The notes under the pieces are model-generated. The model worked only from the letters and a program-made list of their open reading frames with translations. It was not told where the DNA came from and ran no database searches. Made by a program: the position numbers and the translations under genes. 64,000 nucleotides of DNA. It comes from Athripsodes cinereus. Lineage: Eukaryota > Arthropoda > Insecta > Trichoptera > Leptoceridae. Every line of letters starts with the position of its first letter. Position 1 is the first letter of the stretch. The DNA lies in contig OX388306.1 of the NCBI GenBank assembly GCA_947579605.1, positions 3,410,001 through 3,474,000 of the forward strand, in the 5' to 3' direction. Below are positions 1 through 11,596 of the stretch, one piece after another.

Positions 1-2
1 TT

Positions 3-110
3 AGGCAGGCGGAGGACAGGGCACGGTGGAGAAGCTTGTCGCTTGGTTGGGGTCATGGTGGTCACGATCCTCAGCATTGAGGGACCGACTTAGAAGAAGA
101 AGAAGAAGAT
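3..110 (+). mobile_element. 3' end of a LINE with (AGA)n tail
   Basis: Frame 3-80 reads as a LINE ORF2 C-terminus (AEDRARWRSLSLGWG, then HDPQH and stop), matching the A.DR..WR..L pattern found at the end of many insect reverse transcriptase ORFs. It is followed by GGGACCGACTT and a run of AGA units at 91-109, a typical microsatellite-like LINE tail. The rest of the element lies outside the window. The clade cannot be decided from so little. Confidence 0.6.
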
Positions 111-483
111 GTAGGTACCTAGTAGTAAATAAACAAATTTCTTAATAAATTTGATTGAGAAAAAAAGTATTGAATTACATTTTGACAGTTTCACGACAAT
201 CCTAATAAAGTTTTCTCAAAAGCTCTCGAGTATCCTATTCGGTCCTGTTGAACTAATTACTTCACAAAACAAATTAACGTTGAAGATAATTAATACCAAA
301 GTTCGTGCCTGTGTTTCATAAAGGATAATGAAAAACAACAAAATATACTTATCTATTCTTTGCTACATAATAAATAATATTATAATTACTAAACGAGAAA
401 ACAATTAGGTTAAGATTATCCTGTATTTTTAGTTCTTTTGATGAAATTAGGTAATTTAAAAATCTTTACATTTAAACATAATA
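111..483. other. AT-rich sequence, nothing recognised
   Basis: No open frame, repeat end or conserved motif was recognised between the LINE tail and the next TIR element. Confidence 0.5.
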
Positions 484-1197
484 GGGCCAATTCTGAATCT
501 TGATGAAACTAACTAAACTAACTAATAATAGTTGACTAATATTAGTCATTATAGTACAAATTCGTATTCAGTATTAGTTACGAACTATAAACAACTATAA
601 ACTCGATAACCACCAAGGGCAAACGGCAAAATCTATGGGACAAACTAATATTAGTCGGTGATGCCGCAATAAAAATTGTTTTTCACGTTCCGATTTTCAC
701 TTCTGGCAACAATTTAATAGTTGTCGCGCGGGAACATTGTGAAATGACAGATTTGCCGGTATATTTTGACGTTCGCATTTGCGTCGGTGGTGGTATAATT
801 TTACAATTTATAGATGCCAAGAGTTGTGAGGACCCTAAAAATATCCATTTTTTACTTTCAATTGAAAAAACAACTTTTAACTTCCAAAATATAGCAATGT
901 TCTGCGGCAAAATGACAGCAACTAATAATATTCGCACATTAAAAGTCACGAATAAAATTCTGCCAAATACCTACAACTAATTGTAGTTGTCAGATGTCAA
1001 CTAAAATTTCGTTCTGAATACGAAATCCATAGATTCTCAAAATTTATAGTTGTACTAAGGTGTCAAAATGAACTAGCTAACTAAATAAGTTTCAGTACGG
1101 AAAACTGTGAATACAAATTTGAACTAAATATTAAGACTCAACAATCTCCTAACACTTAGTTGGTGCAACTAAACTATTTTATGATGCAGAATTGGCC
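484..1197. mobile_element. non-autonomous DNA transposon (about 714 bp, TIR GGCCAATTCTG)
   Basis: The left end GGGCCAATTCTGAATC and the right end, read in reverse complement, GGCCAATTCTGCATC form terminal inverted repeats. ATA flanks both sides (481-483 and 1198-1200), possibly a short target duplication. The interior is rich in short CTAACTAA/TTAGTTAG inverted motifs. The small open frames inside do not resemble a transposase, so this is best read as a MITE. The superfamily is not clear. Confidence 0.65.
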
Positions 1198-1200
1198 ATA

Positions 1201-2550
1201 TAATGTATATTTTTTTAAAAGTCTCAACGATGAAGTATTCTACAAGTAGGTTACTAATATATCTTATAGACACGCAGAGCATTCTCTTCCTAAAAAAAAG
1301 GCATAGGGTAAGTCAAACATATCCTGGAATAGAACCTGGGACCTCGTAACTGGAAGGTAAGCACTGAGGTATAGCTCGTAAAAATATTCAGTAATTTCAA
1401 TTAATATCTTCTTGTTTTGAAGAAGGGACAAAAAATAACTGAAATAGGCGAAAATACGTACCTATAATTGCGATTCTTTGAAAACAAGCTTTTTCATGAT
1501 GATCAATATAATATGTTCATTGTACTCATTTAGTTCACTGATTTCCCCTTCAGTGTGTGTTGGCGTTATGGTATAGACAAAAAGATTCACAAAAATTGAA
1601 AATAAGAAAGTTTTATTAAAACGATGGCCCTGTCAAAAATATGGCTAGAGCCCATACCATACGTGCTTTAACCATTTTCTCTTTTGTTCATCGTTTTTAG
1701 GAAAAGTAAAAACTACGCCCTTATTTTGTGACTTTAATGATTTACAAATATGTGAAGAACCCATAACTTAAAGCTTTATTTGTGATTCAATTTCACAATT
1801 TACCGGACAATTAAAACTTCCACGTTCTTTCCTGTTTGAAACTGAAGTTTTCTAGTTAATAAGTGAAGACAAAATCATTATAATACGTAACAACTTATTT
1901 TAAAGGTTTGTTAAAATATTCACTTATCGTCGTTCCATATTAAAATGGAGTGTATTTTAATTTATAAATATTTTGACATTTTAAGAATAAACTGCTCACA
2001 ATGACATTGTAACCATTTTATAAACTTATCCTTAGTATCAAATATTAAAATGAAAATTTTCAGTGATAATATCACATGTCAATAAGAAGTCCAAACAACA
2101 GTTTTAATGGCCTAATGAACAGTTTTAAGAGAGTGCCTCACTTTGAATATGCTACGATGTTATGTTGTATTAGTGCAGCACCAAATTGTTATACAAAAAT
2201 ACAAATAAATATTCGAAACAGATACGAAAAAACGTTACAATAGTTGCGAATATAATTATTATATATTTCGTGAAATATCTACATACAAATATTATCTACA
2301 TATAAAAAAAACAACATGAATTCTGTAAGAAGATCAATCTTTTTGACATTAAATTAATTTGACATTCGAATAATGAAGATATCTTTTTATTCATAATAAT
2401 ATCTTGCATGGGAAGGTAGTAGGTAGTAGTACTTCAAAGAAAATAGGCGGCCTAAAGCAGAGAAATAAATTCTTTATGAATTATTATCCGGGAGAAAAAA
2501 TGAACCCTTTTAAGGGAAACAGAATATATCATTTGTGAGACCATCGAAGA
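1201..2550. other. AT-rich intergenic or intronic sequence
   Basis: No gene seen. Around 1316-1385 a stretch with GAACCTGGGACCTCG resembles the end of a dispersed insect repeat that recurs loosely at 9.3 kb. The rest is unannotated. Confidence 0.45.
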
Positions 2551-3024
2551 GTAGGTATTAGGGTGGAACGAAATTTTTTTTTCTCGAATTTTGATTTGGA
2601 ATAGTTGTATTTAGTTGCCTTTTGCCATCAATTGCCTGCATTAAAAATATAAAAATTATCAGACAACGGTAAGAGCCCCCGACAAGACATCGAATATTTA
2701 CAAAAAGGACAATTTAGGGGCTATTTGCGCGGCCTACAAAACGATACAGAACTTATTAAAATAAGTTTATTTTATTCAAAAACATATTCAAATATAGTTA
2801 ACTAGCAGTTTTAATCAAATATTTCATCATTTTAATATACTTTGGTACTGGGACAGTTGAGCAAAGTGCGGGACAAAGCGGGGGCAGCACGCTTCGATCT
2901 ACGAATTTGCAGTGTTTCGTTTCAACTAGTGTCGATAATATTGTCTCAAGGTGGAAGGTAGCCCGTCAATTATTTTCACCAGTAGGTATTAGTTGATGTA
3001 CCTACGTTTTTTAAGTGTATAAAT

Positions 3025-5122
3025 ATGACTTCTACAAGGCAAAAGTTAAAATGTCCGATATTTGGTGAAAGTGCAGAGTTCAAGGAGAATATACTACTTA
3101 CGTATGAGAATGTTATGAAATTCTTTGAATGGGTTCGACAAGACTTAAAAATAAAGAACAACACCACAAAATAACCTACATTTTTGGAAAAGTGCCGAAA
3201 CAGTTGAAACAAAAATTGAAGAATTAGGTATGAATAAAATCTTCTATTTCAATTGTTACACACAAACGAGTTTTACAGTTACTTAAAAAATATCACTCAA
3301 AATGTTTTGATTTGATTTGTTTGATTTTGTTTGAAATTTGAAAAAGTCTTTGAAGAAACTAAAGGAAAGAAAGGTCCTTTTCTTTATATAGGCTAAATAG
3401 ATCTGAAGTTAGTTCTTATGTTGACCTTCCTTCTTGTTCGTCGGCCGCAGATGGTCTTGACACCGCGAACAAAGTGGATTAAAAGCCTATAAAGCTCACG
3501 GATGCCAGTCTTCATAGTTTGACGATTGTATGCGATTGATACGGAGTATCAGACCGAGCTGCGGCGGTTATCGTATCATAAATGTTCTATATTCTGCTTC
3601 TGATGCTGACTCTGAGGCGCAGTCGACTAACGTCGTGGGCAGGATGAAACTCAGAAGAATAAGACAGAAAGTTTGCGAGCAAATTTTAACAGAAGAAAGA
3701 GTAACAAAAATTCCTGACTTTTATTTTGATGGAAGGAAAAACCAGACGGCTAAAACTGTTTTAAAAAGATCGAAGAGATTTAAAGTGATTGTACAAGAGG
3801 AACATGTTTCGATTATTAAAGAACCAGATCCGCTATTCTCGTTGGTTTACTGTCTCTAGATAAGGATCCTTAATTAAAGATAGCTGTCCCTTGCGAAAGA
3901 TAAATTGGTATTCTCGATGTATCGAAGTTAAGGACAATGCACTTTATGGATAGGTGTCTCTAATTAAGGATTTTGACATAGGCAACATCGCATTCACCAT
4001 AGTAACATTGAGTTACTATGGTGAATAAATTAGTAATAATTAGGTTATTTCCCACTGACAGATGGTATCCTTACGAGATAGCGCGGGGTAAAATGCCGGC
4101 GCTAACTTAAGGATAATTTTAAAGACAATGTTCACAATTATCTCTATGATAAGGATTCCTTATGTCAAAAATTTTAAACGAGAATAGCAATTATCCCTAA
4201 CTAGAGATAGCTGTCCTTACTACTGTCCTTATCTTTTAAAAACGGAACGAGAATAGCGGCTCTGTTTAGGTTGGGTATGTGTTTCCAACATCGGGCAGTG
4301 CGAGAAATATTGTAAGAGCTATCCACGGCTTTTTGACGACTGAAAATATATCACCAGAGAGTATAATGACTGTTGGATGTAATGGAACAACCACAAATAC
4401 AGGGAATGTGGGAGGCGTGATTGGTTTTTTGGAAAATAGACTATCTCAACCATTGCATTGGATAATTTGTCTCTTATACGCCAATAAGTTGCTATTGACG
4501 CTTTGTTTTCCTATTTGGATAGCCCTATAGCAGGATCTAAATCATTTGCAGGTCAAATTGATATAGCATTAAAGATGGTTCAAAACATTTATGGAAGCTC
4601 ATTAACAGCACTAGTGATTTGTCGAACGAATTGTTAGCGATTATGGACCCTGTTTTATTTCGGAACAGTTACTTTGCTCATCCAGAAAACTTGTTGTTGA
4701 GTACGATAACAGATACGCGTAAGCACATTAGAGAACTAGCTGCCAGACGCATTTTAAAAGCTCGTCAAGTGAATAAAAATTCTGTTTCGCGCATGTTTGA
4801 GGTGCCAAAAGTGGACTTAAATGCAAGTTGTTACATAGACTTGATAAACTGGCAACAAAATAAATACGAAACCTCAATACTGATGAATACTTCCGATAAG
4901 CAGTTACAACATCTTATTGAAAATGGAGGAGAATCGTTTTTGGAGTTAATGAGACTGCCTTACCACACCCAAGCTGTGGAAAGATCAGTAAAATGTGTGA
5001 TAGAAGCAGCTCTACGTGTATGCGATAAGACAAGAAGATAGGGTTTTGTAAAATCTAATTTAGCGTCTCGAAAGCTCATGCCAAAGTTTGAGACGAAAAA
5101 GGATTTTTGTTATGAAAAATGA
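3025..5122 (+). pseudogene. broken transposase of the 2.9 kb transposon
   Basis: Reading frames recur in order along the plus strand. 3025-3174 is an N-terminal 49-residue frame (PIFGESAEFKENILL, then a stop). 3530-3829 is a central part. 4260-4530 holds VGCNGTTTNTG..GG and W-I-I-C-L-L, the arrangement seen in a widespread arthropod and cnidarian transposase with GCDGT..NTG and a following Cys/His segment. 4619-5041 holds PVLFRNSYFAHPEN, HTQAVER and VCDK. An in-frame TAG at 5039-5041 is followed by GFVKSNLASRKLMPKFE up to a final stop at 5122, so that TAG is a nonsense change rather than the natural end. Frameshifts, stops and a MITE insertion after codon 100 of the second segment make it non-functional. 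Family placement rests on remembered protein patterns; the catalytic residues were not mapped. Confidence 0.75.
3830..4259. mobile_element. 430-bp MITE nested in the transposase
   Basis: Ends are CCGCTATTCTCGTT and its exact reverse complement AACGAGAATAGCGG. Subterminal TAGAGATAGCTGTCC-like motifs are repeated, and the middle holds a hairpin with ACCATAGTAAC and GTTACTATGGT arms (near 3997-4023). It interrupts the reading frame of the host transposon, so it inserted later. No clear target duplication is visible. Confidence 0.75.
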
Positions 5123-5454
5123 CGTTATTCATACCGACACAACTTTCTGAAACTGTGTATATTTTTAAAATAAATGATTCTATTAACTAAAATATACATT
5201 TATCTTATCATATAAATGCATAAAATATTATATTTAGTTAATATTTTGTTAATAGGGTGTACTTAACAAAGCGTCTGTAAAAACTTAAAAATTGAAATTT
5301 CAAGTCTATGGCGGGACCTCTTGCTGTTGAGCTAGAACTTCCAAATTAGTGGGTGTTATTAACAATTATATAAGGCAACTTTTGCCTGGTATTCCAATTC
5401 GATATTCGAAAAAAAATTTTTTTTCATACAAAAGTGTTCCACCCTAGTAGGTAT

Positions 5455-5797
5455 ACCAAGTAGATAAATCCTGGAAAAAAACTAAATTATAGGTAGGTAT
5501 GTAGGTATGTTTGAAGATTTCCATTGCTGTTTATTAATTTTTTACTTTATGGATATTTGGATATTATAATGTGTGGATATTTGGAGGTAAATTTTTTTTT
5601 ATAGAAGAGTCCAGAATCACTCCCAACATCCCCCTCCACAATTGGCAATAAGCTTGTGTTGAGATTCGAATACGGAATCTTCTGCATGAATGTCCAAGAC
5701 CAGACTTTATTGTGAGGCCACATTTTATTTGTCATTTTTATAATATGAACACGCGGAGTCTAGAATTGAATAAAACCCAATTTTTACAGCAAAAAAA
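5455..5797. other. AT-rich sequence, nothing recognised
   Basis: No coding or repeat signal could be supported here before the LINE-D tail. Confidence 0.4.
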
Positions 5798-5935
5798 TGG
5801 GCTTTAGAAGGAACCTGAAAATACACATTTTTGGTGGAAGTTTCGGGTGATAGACGCAGAATATGGCACTCTTAAAGTCATTTTATGAGCAAACGGTGCC
5901 TTTGAAAATCGTCCATGTTTTTTCTAAGATATTGG
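5798..5935 (+). mobile_element. LINE-D 3' end fragment
   Basis: 5798-5851 reads MGFRRNLKIHIFGGSFG and stop, the last residues of a reverse transcriptase ORF. The following 3' sequence (TGATAGACG, GGCACTC, TTATGAG, AAACGG) is shared with copies at 32.3 and 53.4 kb. 5'-truncated. Confidence 0.6.
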
Positions 5936-6281
5936 TTCAAATATCACTTAATTTCGTTATTTCAACCACATAATTTTAGAATGAAAATGGCATTATAACC
6001 CTATCTTCTTTATTCCGTATGTCATTGTATAAATAATAATGTTCTTTTTGTTGTATATACATTCCGAGGTTGGTGTTAATGTGGTCGTTTACGTGTTTTT
6101 CTGACATTATGTATAATACAAAACACCTGAAATCTCGCCTAAAGCTAGCGACTTACATTTTATGTTTTAGGAAACGACGAAAATTTTATAAGATCACACC
6201 TGGGATATATTTTTTAATCATTATTTTTCATTTCTTTTCTTCCTTTTTTAGAAAAAAAATGTAGATATTTTTATTTATTTT

Positions 6282-6365
6282 AACTATTACTTTACCATCA
6301 CAGCACATCCCAGAAGTGGAGTAAACAGCGGAACAACTGCATTCATCAATCGTGCAAATTGTCCT
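6282..6365 (-). repeat. T repeat, 3' portion
   Basis: Matches the last third of the dispersed T repeat seen best at 11597-11855, including CCATCACAGCACATCCC and the TGCAAATTGTCCTCT segment, with about 20 percent visible divergence. Confidence 0.55.
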
Positions 6366-6994
6366 CTTATTGCTAATAATTATTAATTTATATAATTATT
6401 TTTTTATTAGGTATGTATCAGTATTTCAAACTTCAACCATGTTTCTAATTTGCTTGTGTTTTTGTAGTTTTTTTGTATTTGATTTTTGTGGTCTTAAATT
6501 GGTTCACGTTTTGTAAGATATTGTATTGGTATTATATATTGTAAGATAAGCTGTATGACTCTAATGCAATAAAAAAAATAAGACATTTGGGTGGGTGACA
6601 CGATTCGTCGCGAATTTTATATGTTTATAATGTTAAACGTGATTTTTTATTAATTTATTTTAAAAATTTCACAGAAAATAGACAGGTATTACGATACATG
6701 AATGATCATTGATGTAAATCAATTGGTATATCATTAAAAGTATTACCATAACCAAAAAAATCATTCTGTTACCAACCCAAGAAAAATCGATAGTACAAAG
6801 TAACACCTACTTTTTACAGGATACCTACTCAAAAACTAGCAGACCAGATCAGGAGACCTATTCATTACCAATGACTCTGTGGGATCAATATTTATGTATT
6901 TGTGGATATTGAAAATCGTAATATTTATTATCTTTTAAATATGGAAATAGTGGGAGAAAGTCTGGTCGACAGAGCCAAATCTTTCCATAACTGA
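6366..6994. other. AT-rich; contains a T repeat end
   Basis: Mostly featureless. At 6858-6895 AGGAGACC..TTACC..TGACTC..GGGAT resembles the 5' end of the T repeat in reverse orientation, and the same motif returns at 7196-7234 on the other side of the MITE. Confidence 0.45.
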
Positions 6995-7193
6995 GGCCTG
7001 AGTCAATAACACATTTTCACGTTACGTTTTCGTTCCGTTAGCGTTCAAATGTAGACGATGTTGCGCCAAAGTGTTAATTTTCGTAACTATTGTGTATCTT
7101 AGCAACGAAATTGACACTTGCTTGCAACTTAGTCTATACTCGAACGTTAACGGAACGAAAACGTAACGTGAAAATGTGTTACTGACTCAGGCC
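6995..7193. mobile_element. 199-bp MITE (TIR GGCCTGAGTCA)
   Basis: Long near-perfect terminal inverted repeats of about 48 bp: GGCCTGAGTCAATAACAC on the left matches GGCCTGAGTCAGTAACAC from the right end, followed in both arms by TTTTCACGTTACGTTTTCG and TTCCGTTA. The interior is short and non-coding. Transposase source unknown. Confidence 0.8.
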
Positions 7194-7195
7194 CC

Positions 7196-7240
7196 AGGAG
7201 ACCTTTTCTTTACTGATGACTCCATGGGATTAACCCTCTG
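7196..7240 (-). repeat. T repeat, 5' end fragment
   Basis: AGGAGACC..TTTACTGATGACTCCATGGGATTAA is a diverged form of the T repeat 5' end (GGGAGACCAATTCTTTACC and GTGCTCCACGGGATTAA in the reverse orientation). Confidence 0.45.
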
Positions 7241-7623
7241 CAACTGAGGTGGCTTTTTAGTCATTATTCTGCTGAGGAGTGGTCTGACAGACACTCATTT
7301 TAAGTTCCATTATTGCCATTATTTAAAAAGTTTTGATAATTTTTTTAGTTTTTTGTGAGTATTTGACATGTATGCTGACACCATTTGAAAAAATATGATT
7401 TAAAATAAACAGATATAAGAAATTACAAGAAATTTATTAATGCTAATAAAAAATCACCATTTATTAAAGAACAATTTATAAAAATTAAGAAAATAAAAAA
7501 ACGTATAAAATTAAAAAAAATAAGTAGAAATTTGTTTTCTGTTAACTTTTGTTAAAATGTAAAAAATAATAAAAGAAATCGTTAGAGCGGTTTCTCTAAA
7601 AATCGGCTTCAAAGTGCGTCCTC

Positions 7624-7878
7624 TCAGTCCTGGCAAATTTGTGCCGAGCATTGTAGGCAGACATGTTTTTTGCATGCATAACGAGTAAATTTTGTCTTCC
7701 TTTCAATTAAATCGCACTCTTTAATCTTTCTTTTCAATTCACTCGTAAAAATTCTGCACAATATTCTTTCACACGATGTCCCAGATTCGTTTTGTTCAGG
7801 GGCAGTTGGCAAATCTCGTCCTAAGACATGATTGCGCAATTCTCTTAGCAATTTTTCATTATACACCCGCTGTGTCAT
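7624..7878 (-). pseudogene. piggyBac-like transposase C-terminal fragment
   Basis: An 84-residue frame starting at an ATG ends in a cysteine-rich tail: CERILCRIF, then RKTKFTRYACKKHVCLQC and a final C before the stop. This spacing (C..C, then R-K-T-x-Y-x-C-K-x-x-C-x-x-x-x-C) resembles the cysteine-rich C-terminal domain that follows the catalytic core in many insect piggyBac-derived transposases. The DDE core is absent, so the piece is non-functional as a transposase. No matching TTAA-flanked ends could be paired with confidence. It could alternatively be a small host zinc-binding exon, which is less likely in this setting. Confidence 0.5.
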
Positions 7879-8416
7879 AATAGAAAGAACAAGTTCCCTA
7901 GCAAGGCTTCAAATGAAATCTACTCTCTATTTATTGAAAAAAAAAAATTATAAAGAAATAGTATTCATCAAAATCTGATAAATGTGAAGCATTTATTATA
8001 ATATGATTGGATGTGAATTATGTGATGTGAAATAAAAATAGATTTTTTGTACTTACATTGGTTTTAATAAATTAAAAATAGGATGTAACAATTATATCTT
8101 TTTAACACATTATAATTATACTTTGTTAAGAGAAAAAATGATTTTAATACGCTTAGTTTAACTGCTAAAATGGAACTGACTATTCAAATCATATGCGTCA
8201 CCTGGCTACTCAAAAATGCTTTACCACTCCCCCTAGCGGATGTAATCATAATCAAAAACATCTACTCCTCATTTCAAAAGATGTCGGTGGTTGTACCATT
8301 TTAAGAGTTATTCCATAACATGAAAATATAAGAAAAATTAAATTAAAAACTAAATTGAACCCCCACAATACCAAAGGTGTAAAGCAAGACTTCTGGAGTC
8401 TAAGGGTTGTTTGTAC
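7879..8416. other. AT-rich sequence, nothing recognised
   Basis: No gene or repeat boundary seen. Confidence 0.4.
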
Positions 8417-8517
8417 CGTCAGTAAAACTACATTATCTCCATAGTAACAACGGAAAGAGCCAATGTTACATTAGAATGTTCCGTTTTTACCATGGAGATA
8501 ATGTAGCGTTACTGACG
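8417..8517. repeat. 101-bp hairpin element
   Basis: CGTCAGTAAAACTACATTAT on the left is matched on the right by the reverse complement of CGTCAGTAACGCTACATTAT; the match continues through CTCCAT.GTAA.AACGGAA, leaving a loop of about 20 bases. Likely a small MITE. Confidence 0.65.
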
Positions 8518-9199
8518 TAGTTAGCGGTGGATGGACTGTAGAGAACATTGAAAAATAGACAATGAGTATGCAGATTGCGCCGCTGTGACATGCTATGTAT
8601 TATTTTATTTATAATGATAGAAGCTGTTTGTAACAACACGATATTGTTTAGTTGTATTGTGAAACGTTCGGGATGAAATTATTCACCCGAAAATAATGGC
8701 AACGTTTTACAATAATATTACAAGAAAACATTTTAACCTTTTATTCCAAACAGCCACCTGAGATTATTATCACGAATACACGCAAAAGGGATGAAAGGGG
8801 GCAACCGGAAGAGGGATGAAGACGTAATAATAACAATAATATTTCGTTACTTCGAAATGTAACGTAAACGTACATTGATAATAATATCTTCTGCTTCGTA
8901 ATGTGGCCAGATAGTGTAACATTTGTTAGGTTTTTTCTTCTATTATGTAAATAAGTACGACTTTTTTTTTCTGATCATTTTTTAAAGTATCCGAAATAAA
9001 ACTCGATCAACAAAATGCTTTTTTTTTTTTTTTTTCAATTTAATAATGTTTCATATATTTATTTGTCAAAAATATTTTGAACTACATACAGACATACATA
9101 CAACTTTCATTCATACAACATAATAAAAATAAAGATATAAAGAAAATTCAAACAAATCGAGCTTATTCCAAACTAAGGTATGTTTTTTGTATTACGGGT
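8518..9199. other. AT-rich sequence with homopolymer runs
   Basis: Holds T runs near 8960-8970 and 9020-9036. No gene seen. Confidence 0.4.
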
Positions 9200-9385
9200 A
9201 CTAACGCGACGATACACACATATGCAATTTACTAATAAACACATAAACATGGAACACCCAGAATCAAGATAGTTTGGGATGGACATTTTTTATTTTGTTT
9301 TGTTCGGTAGCCAAACCAGGGACCTCAAGACTCAAAGGCAAGAATGTTACCTACGCGTCACGCAGGCCGTCATCATAAATCATAA
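9200..9385. repeat. probable dispersed repeat end
   Basis: The run AACATGGAACACCCAGAATC, then AACCAGGGACCTC and ACGCAGGCCGTC, resembles the 3' part of a short repeat familiar from lepidopteran genomes. Only a loose second match (1316-1385) exists here, so the call rests mainly on remembered pattern. Confidence 0.35.
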
Positions 9386-10334
9386 AATAAAAGTTTTTTT
9401 TTAAATAACTTGGAAACTTCGTTCTTTAAAAAAAATGGTGACTCCGATTCTTGAAAACCTCCTTGTGCGAAATATACCTTAGTCTAAAAAATTTTTTTTC
9501 TGAAAAAAAAATACATTATATTATTATAAATTAAAAAAGAATAATCAAAGAACGGGAACACTGTAGATTGTACTTTTTTCTCTTATCGTTACAATTAAGG
9601 TATCCACATCAGAGATAATGATCCTAAATCCATACATATATACAAACACAGGTTTAAACTCTAAATTTTGTGATAAATGTATGTGGTCCATTGTATGTAT
9701 TATATAGTACACAAGTATCCCACATTATAGTATTTTGTACGTGGCCTGAAACCGCTTCCTTATTGTTCCCAAAATTCCAATTTCAGCCTTGTCCCTTGGG
9801 TATGAACATCTTTCAGTAGTACATTTATAGGCGTACTGGCGTACTTACGGGGGGAGGCAAGATAGAAAATTTGCCCTACTAAGATCTCGAAAATAGTACA
9901 AAAGTATGTACACAAAATTGATAAGTAAAATATGGAAAATTATCCTCGAGGTGGAAAGCTGTTCCCTCGGGAGAAAACTAAATTTATTAAAATAGCTGTA
10001 CAAAACCGAGGAGGTTGATGACACATTTCAAATTTCCAAACGAAAATGAAAATTTGGTTATTAGAATAATAATGAAATAAAAATCAATTTTTTTCTTCCA
10101 CTTTGTGTTTTTTTTTTAGAAAAACGTCTTTCGTCATACAAGGACATTGTCAATAATATTTAATATGATAATTATTAGGTATATAGCGCGGTATTGTAAT
10201 AATATCACTTCACGGGCGTTTTAAAATATCCAAGATCTATTTTCACGTCCATTTTTAAAATTACGCAATAATGTCAACAGAAAAATAAAAACATATTAAA
10301 ACAACCAATAAACAATAAAAATAACAAAATTCTT
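9386..10334. other. AT-rich sequence, nothing recognised
   Basis: No coding or repeat signal supported. Confidence 0.4.
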
Positions 10335-10490
10335 AGCCTTCGTTTTGAGCCTAATTCTTAAATATCCTGGATAGGTGATTTTTTTGTGTGATCATGATTG
10401 ATCTTATGGAGAACAATCTGGTAGTGTAATGCTGAGAAGTGTGGATGGAAATTCCGCCAGCACGTCAAAAAATAGTGTTCAGTAAACATT
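10335..10490 (+). mobile_element. LINE-F 3' UTR fragment
   Basis: Reverse-complement match to 30655-30790, where the same sequence follows a reverse transcriptase C-terminus: GAGCCTAATTCTTAAATATC, TTTGTGTGATCATGATTGATC, then ATGCTGAGAAGTGTGGATGG. Only the untranslated end is present. Confidence 0.6.
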
Positions 10491-11596
10491 CAGTCTTTGT
10501 CAAAAAAAAAATATCATAACTAATCGGTGTGTTATGTGTAAAACCTTGTGAACAAATAATTCCTCAGGCCTCTCTTGAAACCTGGTGACGGGAGTTAAGA
10601 AGCTTTAAAAATTGGGTATTTATGTTAATCCTTACACCAATTCATGAAATTTGAGATTAACAAATGAAAAATTTTCAAAATGTCTTCTAATAGTCGAAAA
10701 TTTTAGCCTCTGCCCCTCTAGAAAATATTTTGTGTACGCCCATGGTGGTGGTTCTAATAGTAACAAGGGCAAACTTATTATTGTTATCGCACCTCAAAAA
10801 TGTAAGATAACCATATATATTTTATTGGTGATAGGTGACTGGAGTAAGTGGGTATCTGCCTTTTTTACTCCCACAATAATCCCTATGTTCCGAATAACTT
10901 AAATTCAATAATAGGTAGGTACCCATATCCTTTCATTGTAATCATTCATTCATTTGACCTTAATATTTTTCTTTGAATATAGAAAAAAAATGTGGATAAT
11001 GAGAATTATTTTGACCCCATACTCGTAGTAAAACCTTTTTTTAAATTTTTCTGGGAATAAATACGTCGATTATAATTTGGTTGTTTTTTTTCAAATTCAA
11101 ATATGTTTATTGGGATAAATATACATTTTTTTAATAACAACAATTATAATTTCTTAAAAAGTACACAGTAAACATATTAATTTCTTCAAATTTGAGAATT
11201 ATTTGTGCAAGTTATTATTAGTAAATGCATAGTTTTTTTATATTTATTTTCAATTTCTTAGATGGAGCACTCGTCTGTGTTTTCATTGAAATAAAATTAG
11301 TAGGTACCCATTTTACGACACTTTTGACAGAACGGTTGGCAAAAAGATGTGTGGTTAAGCGCTAACAAAGTTGACAGGAATTTCAAAAACTGTCCAATTA
11401 TGTACGTTCATGTAAAGGTGAAAATAATACTTTTTTTATAAAAATGCGAGATAAAGATTGACCTTTAATTCAAAAATGTAATTCAGCAGCAGCACCAAGA
11501 TGAAAACAGAAAAAAGAAGAAAAGAGAGGGATACCTATTTTTACCGCTGACCCAACGGGGTAACTTTTTTTAAAAAAAACTTTAATAGTTAATAAC
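10491..11596. other. AT-rich sequence, nothing recognised
   Basis: Small open frames are present but composition and lack of motifs give no reason to call a gene. Confidence 0.4.

Larger units (their letters stand above)
2559..5446 (+). mobile_element. decayed autonomous DNA transposon, hAT-like
   Basis: The ends TAGGGTGGAAC and GTTCCACCCTA are terminal inverted repeats. They are followed inward by long T/A runs and then by matching TTGGAATA segments. A perfect 8-bp direct repeat GTAGGTAT sits immediately outside both ends (2551-2558 and 5447-5454). It fits the nTnnnnAn form often seen for hAT targets, so a hAT-like origin is inferred; other families with 8-bp duplications remain possible. 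The interior carries broken transposase coding sequence (3025-5122) and is split by a younger MITE at 3830-4259. Confidence 0.8.

Noticed and set aside
7230..8310. Complete piggyBac element with TTAA ends around the C-terminal fragment
   Set aside because: GGGATTAACCCTCTGC at the left contains TTAA, but no matching inverted end could be found on the right.
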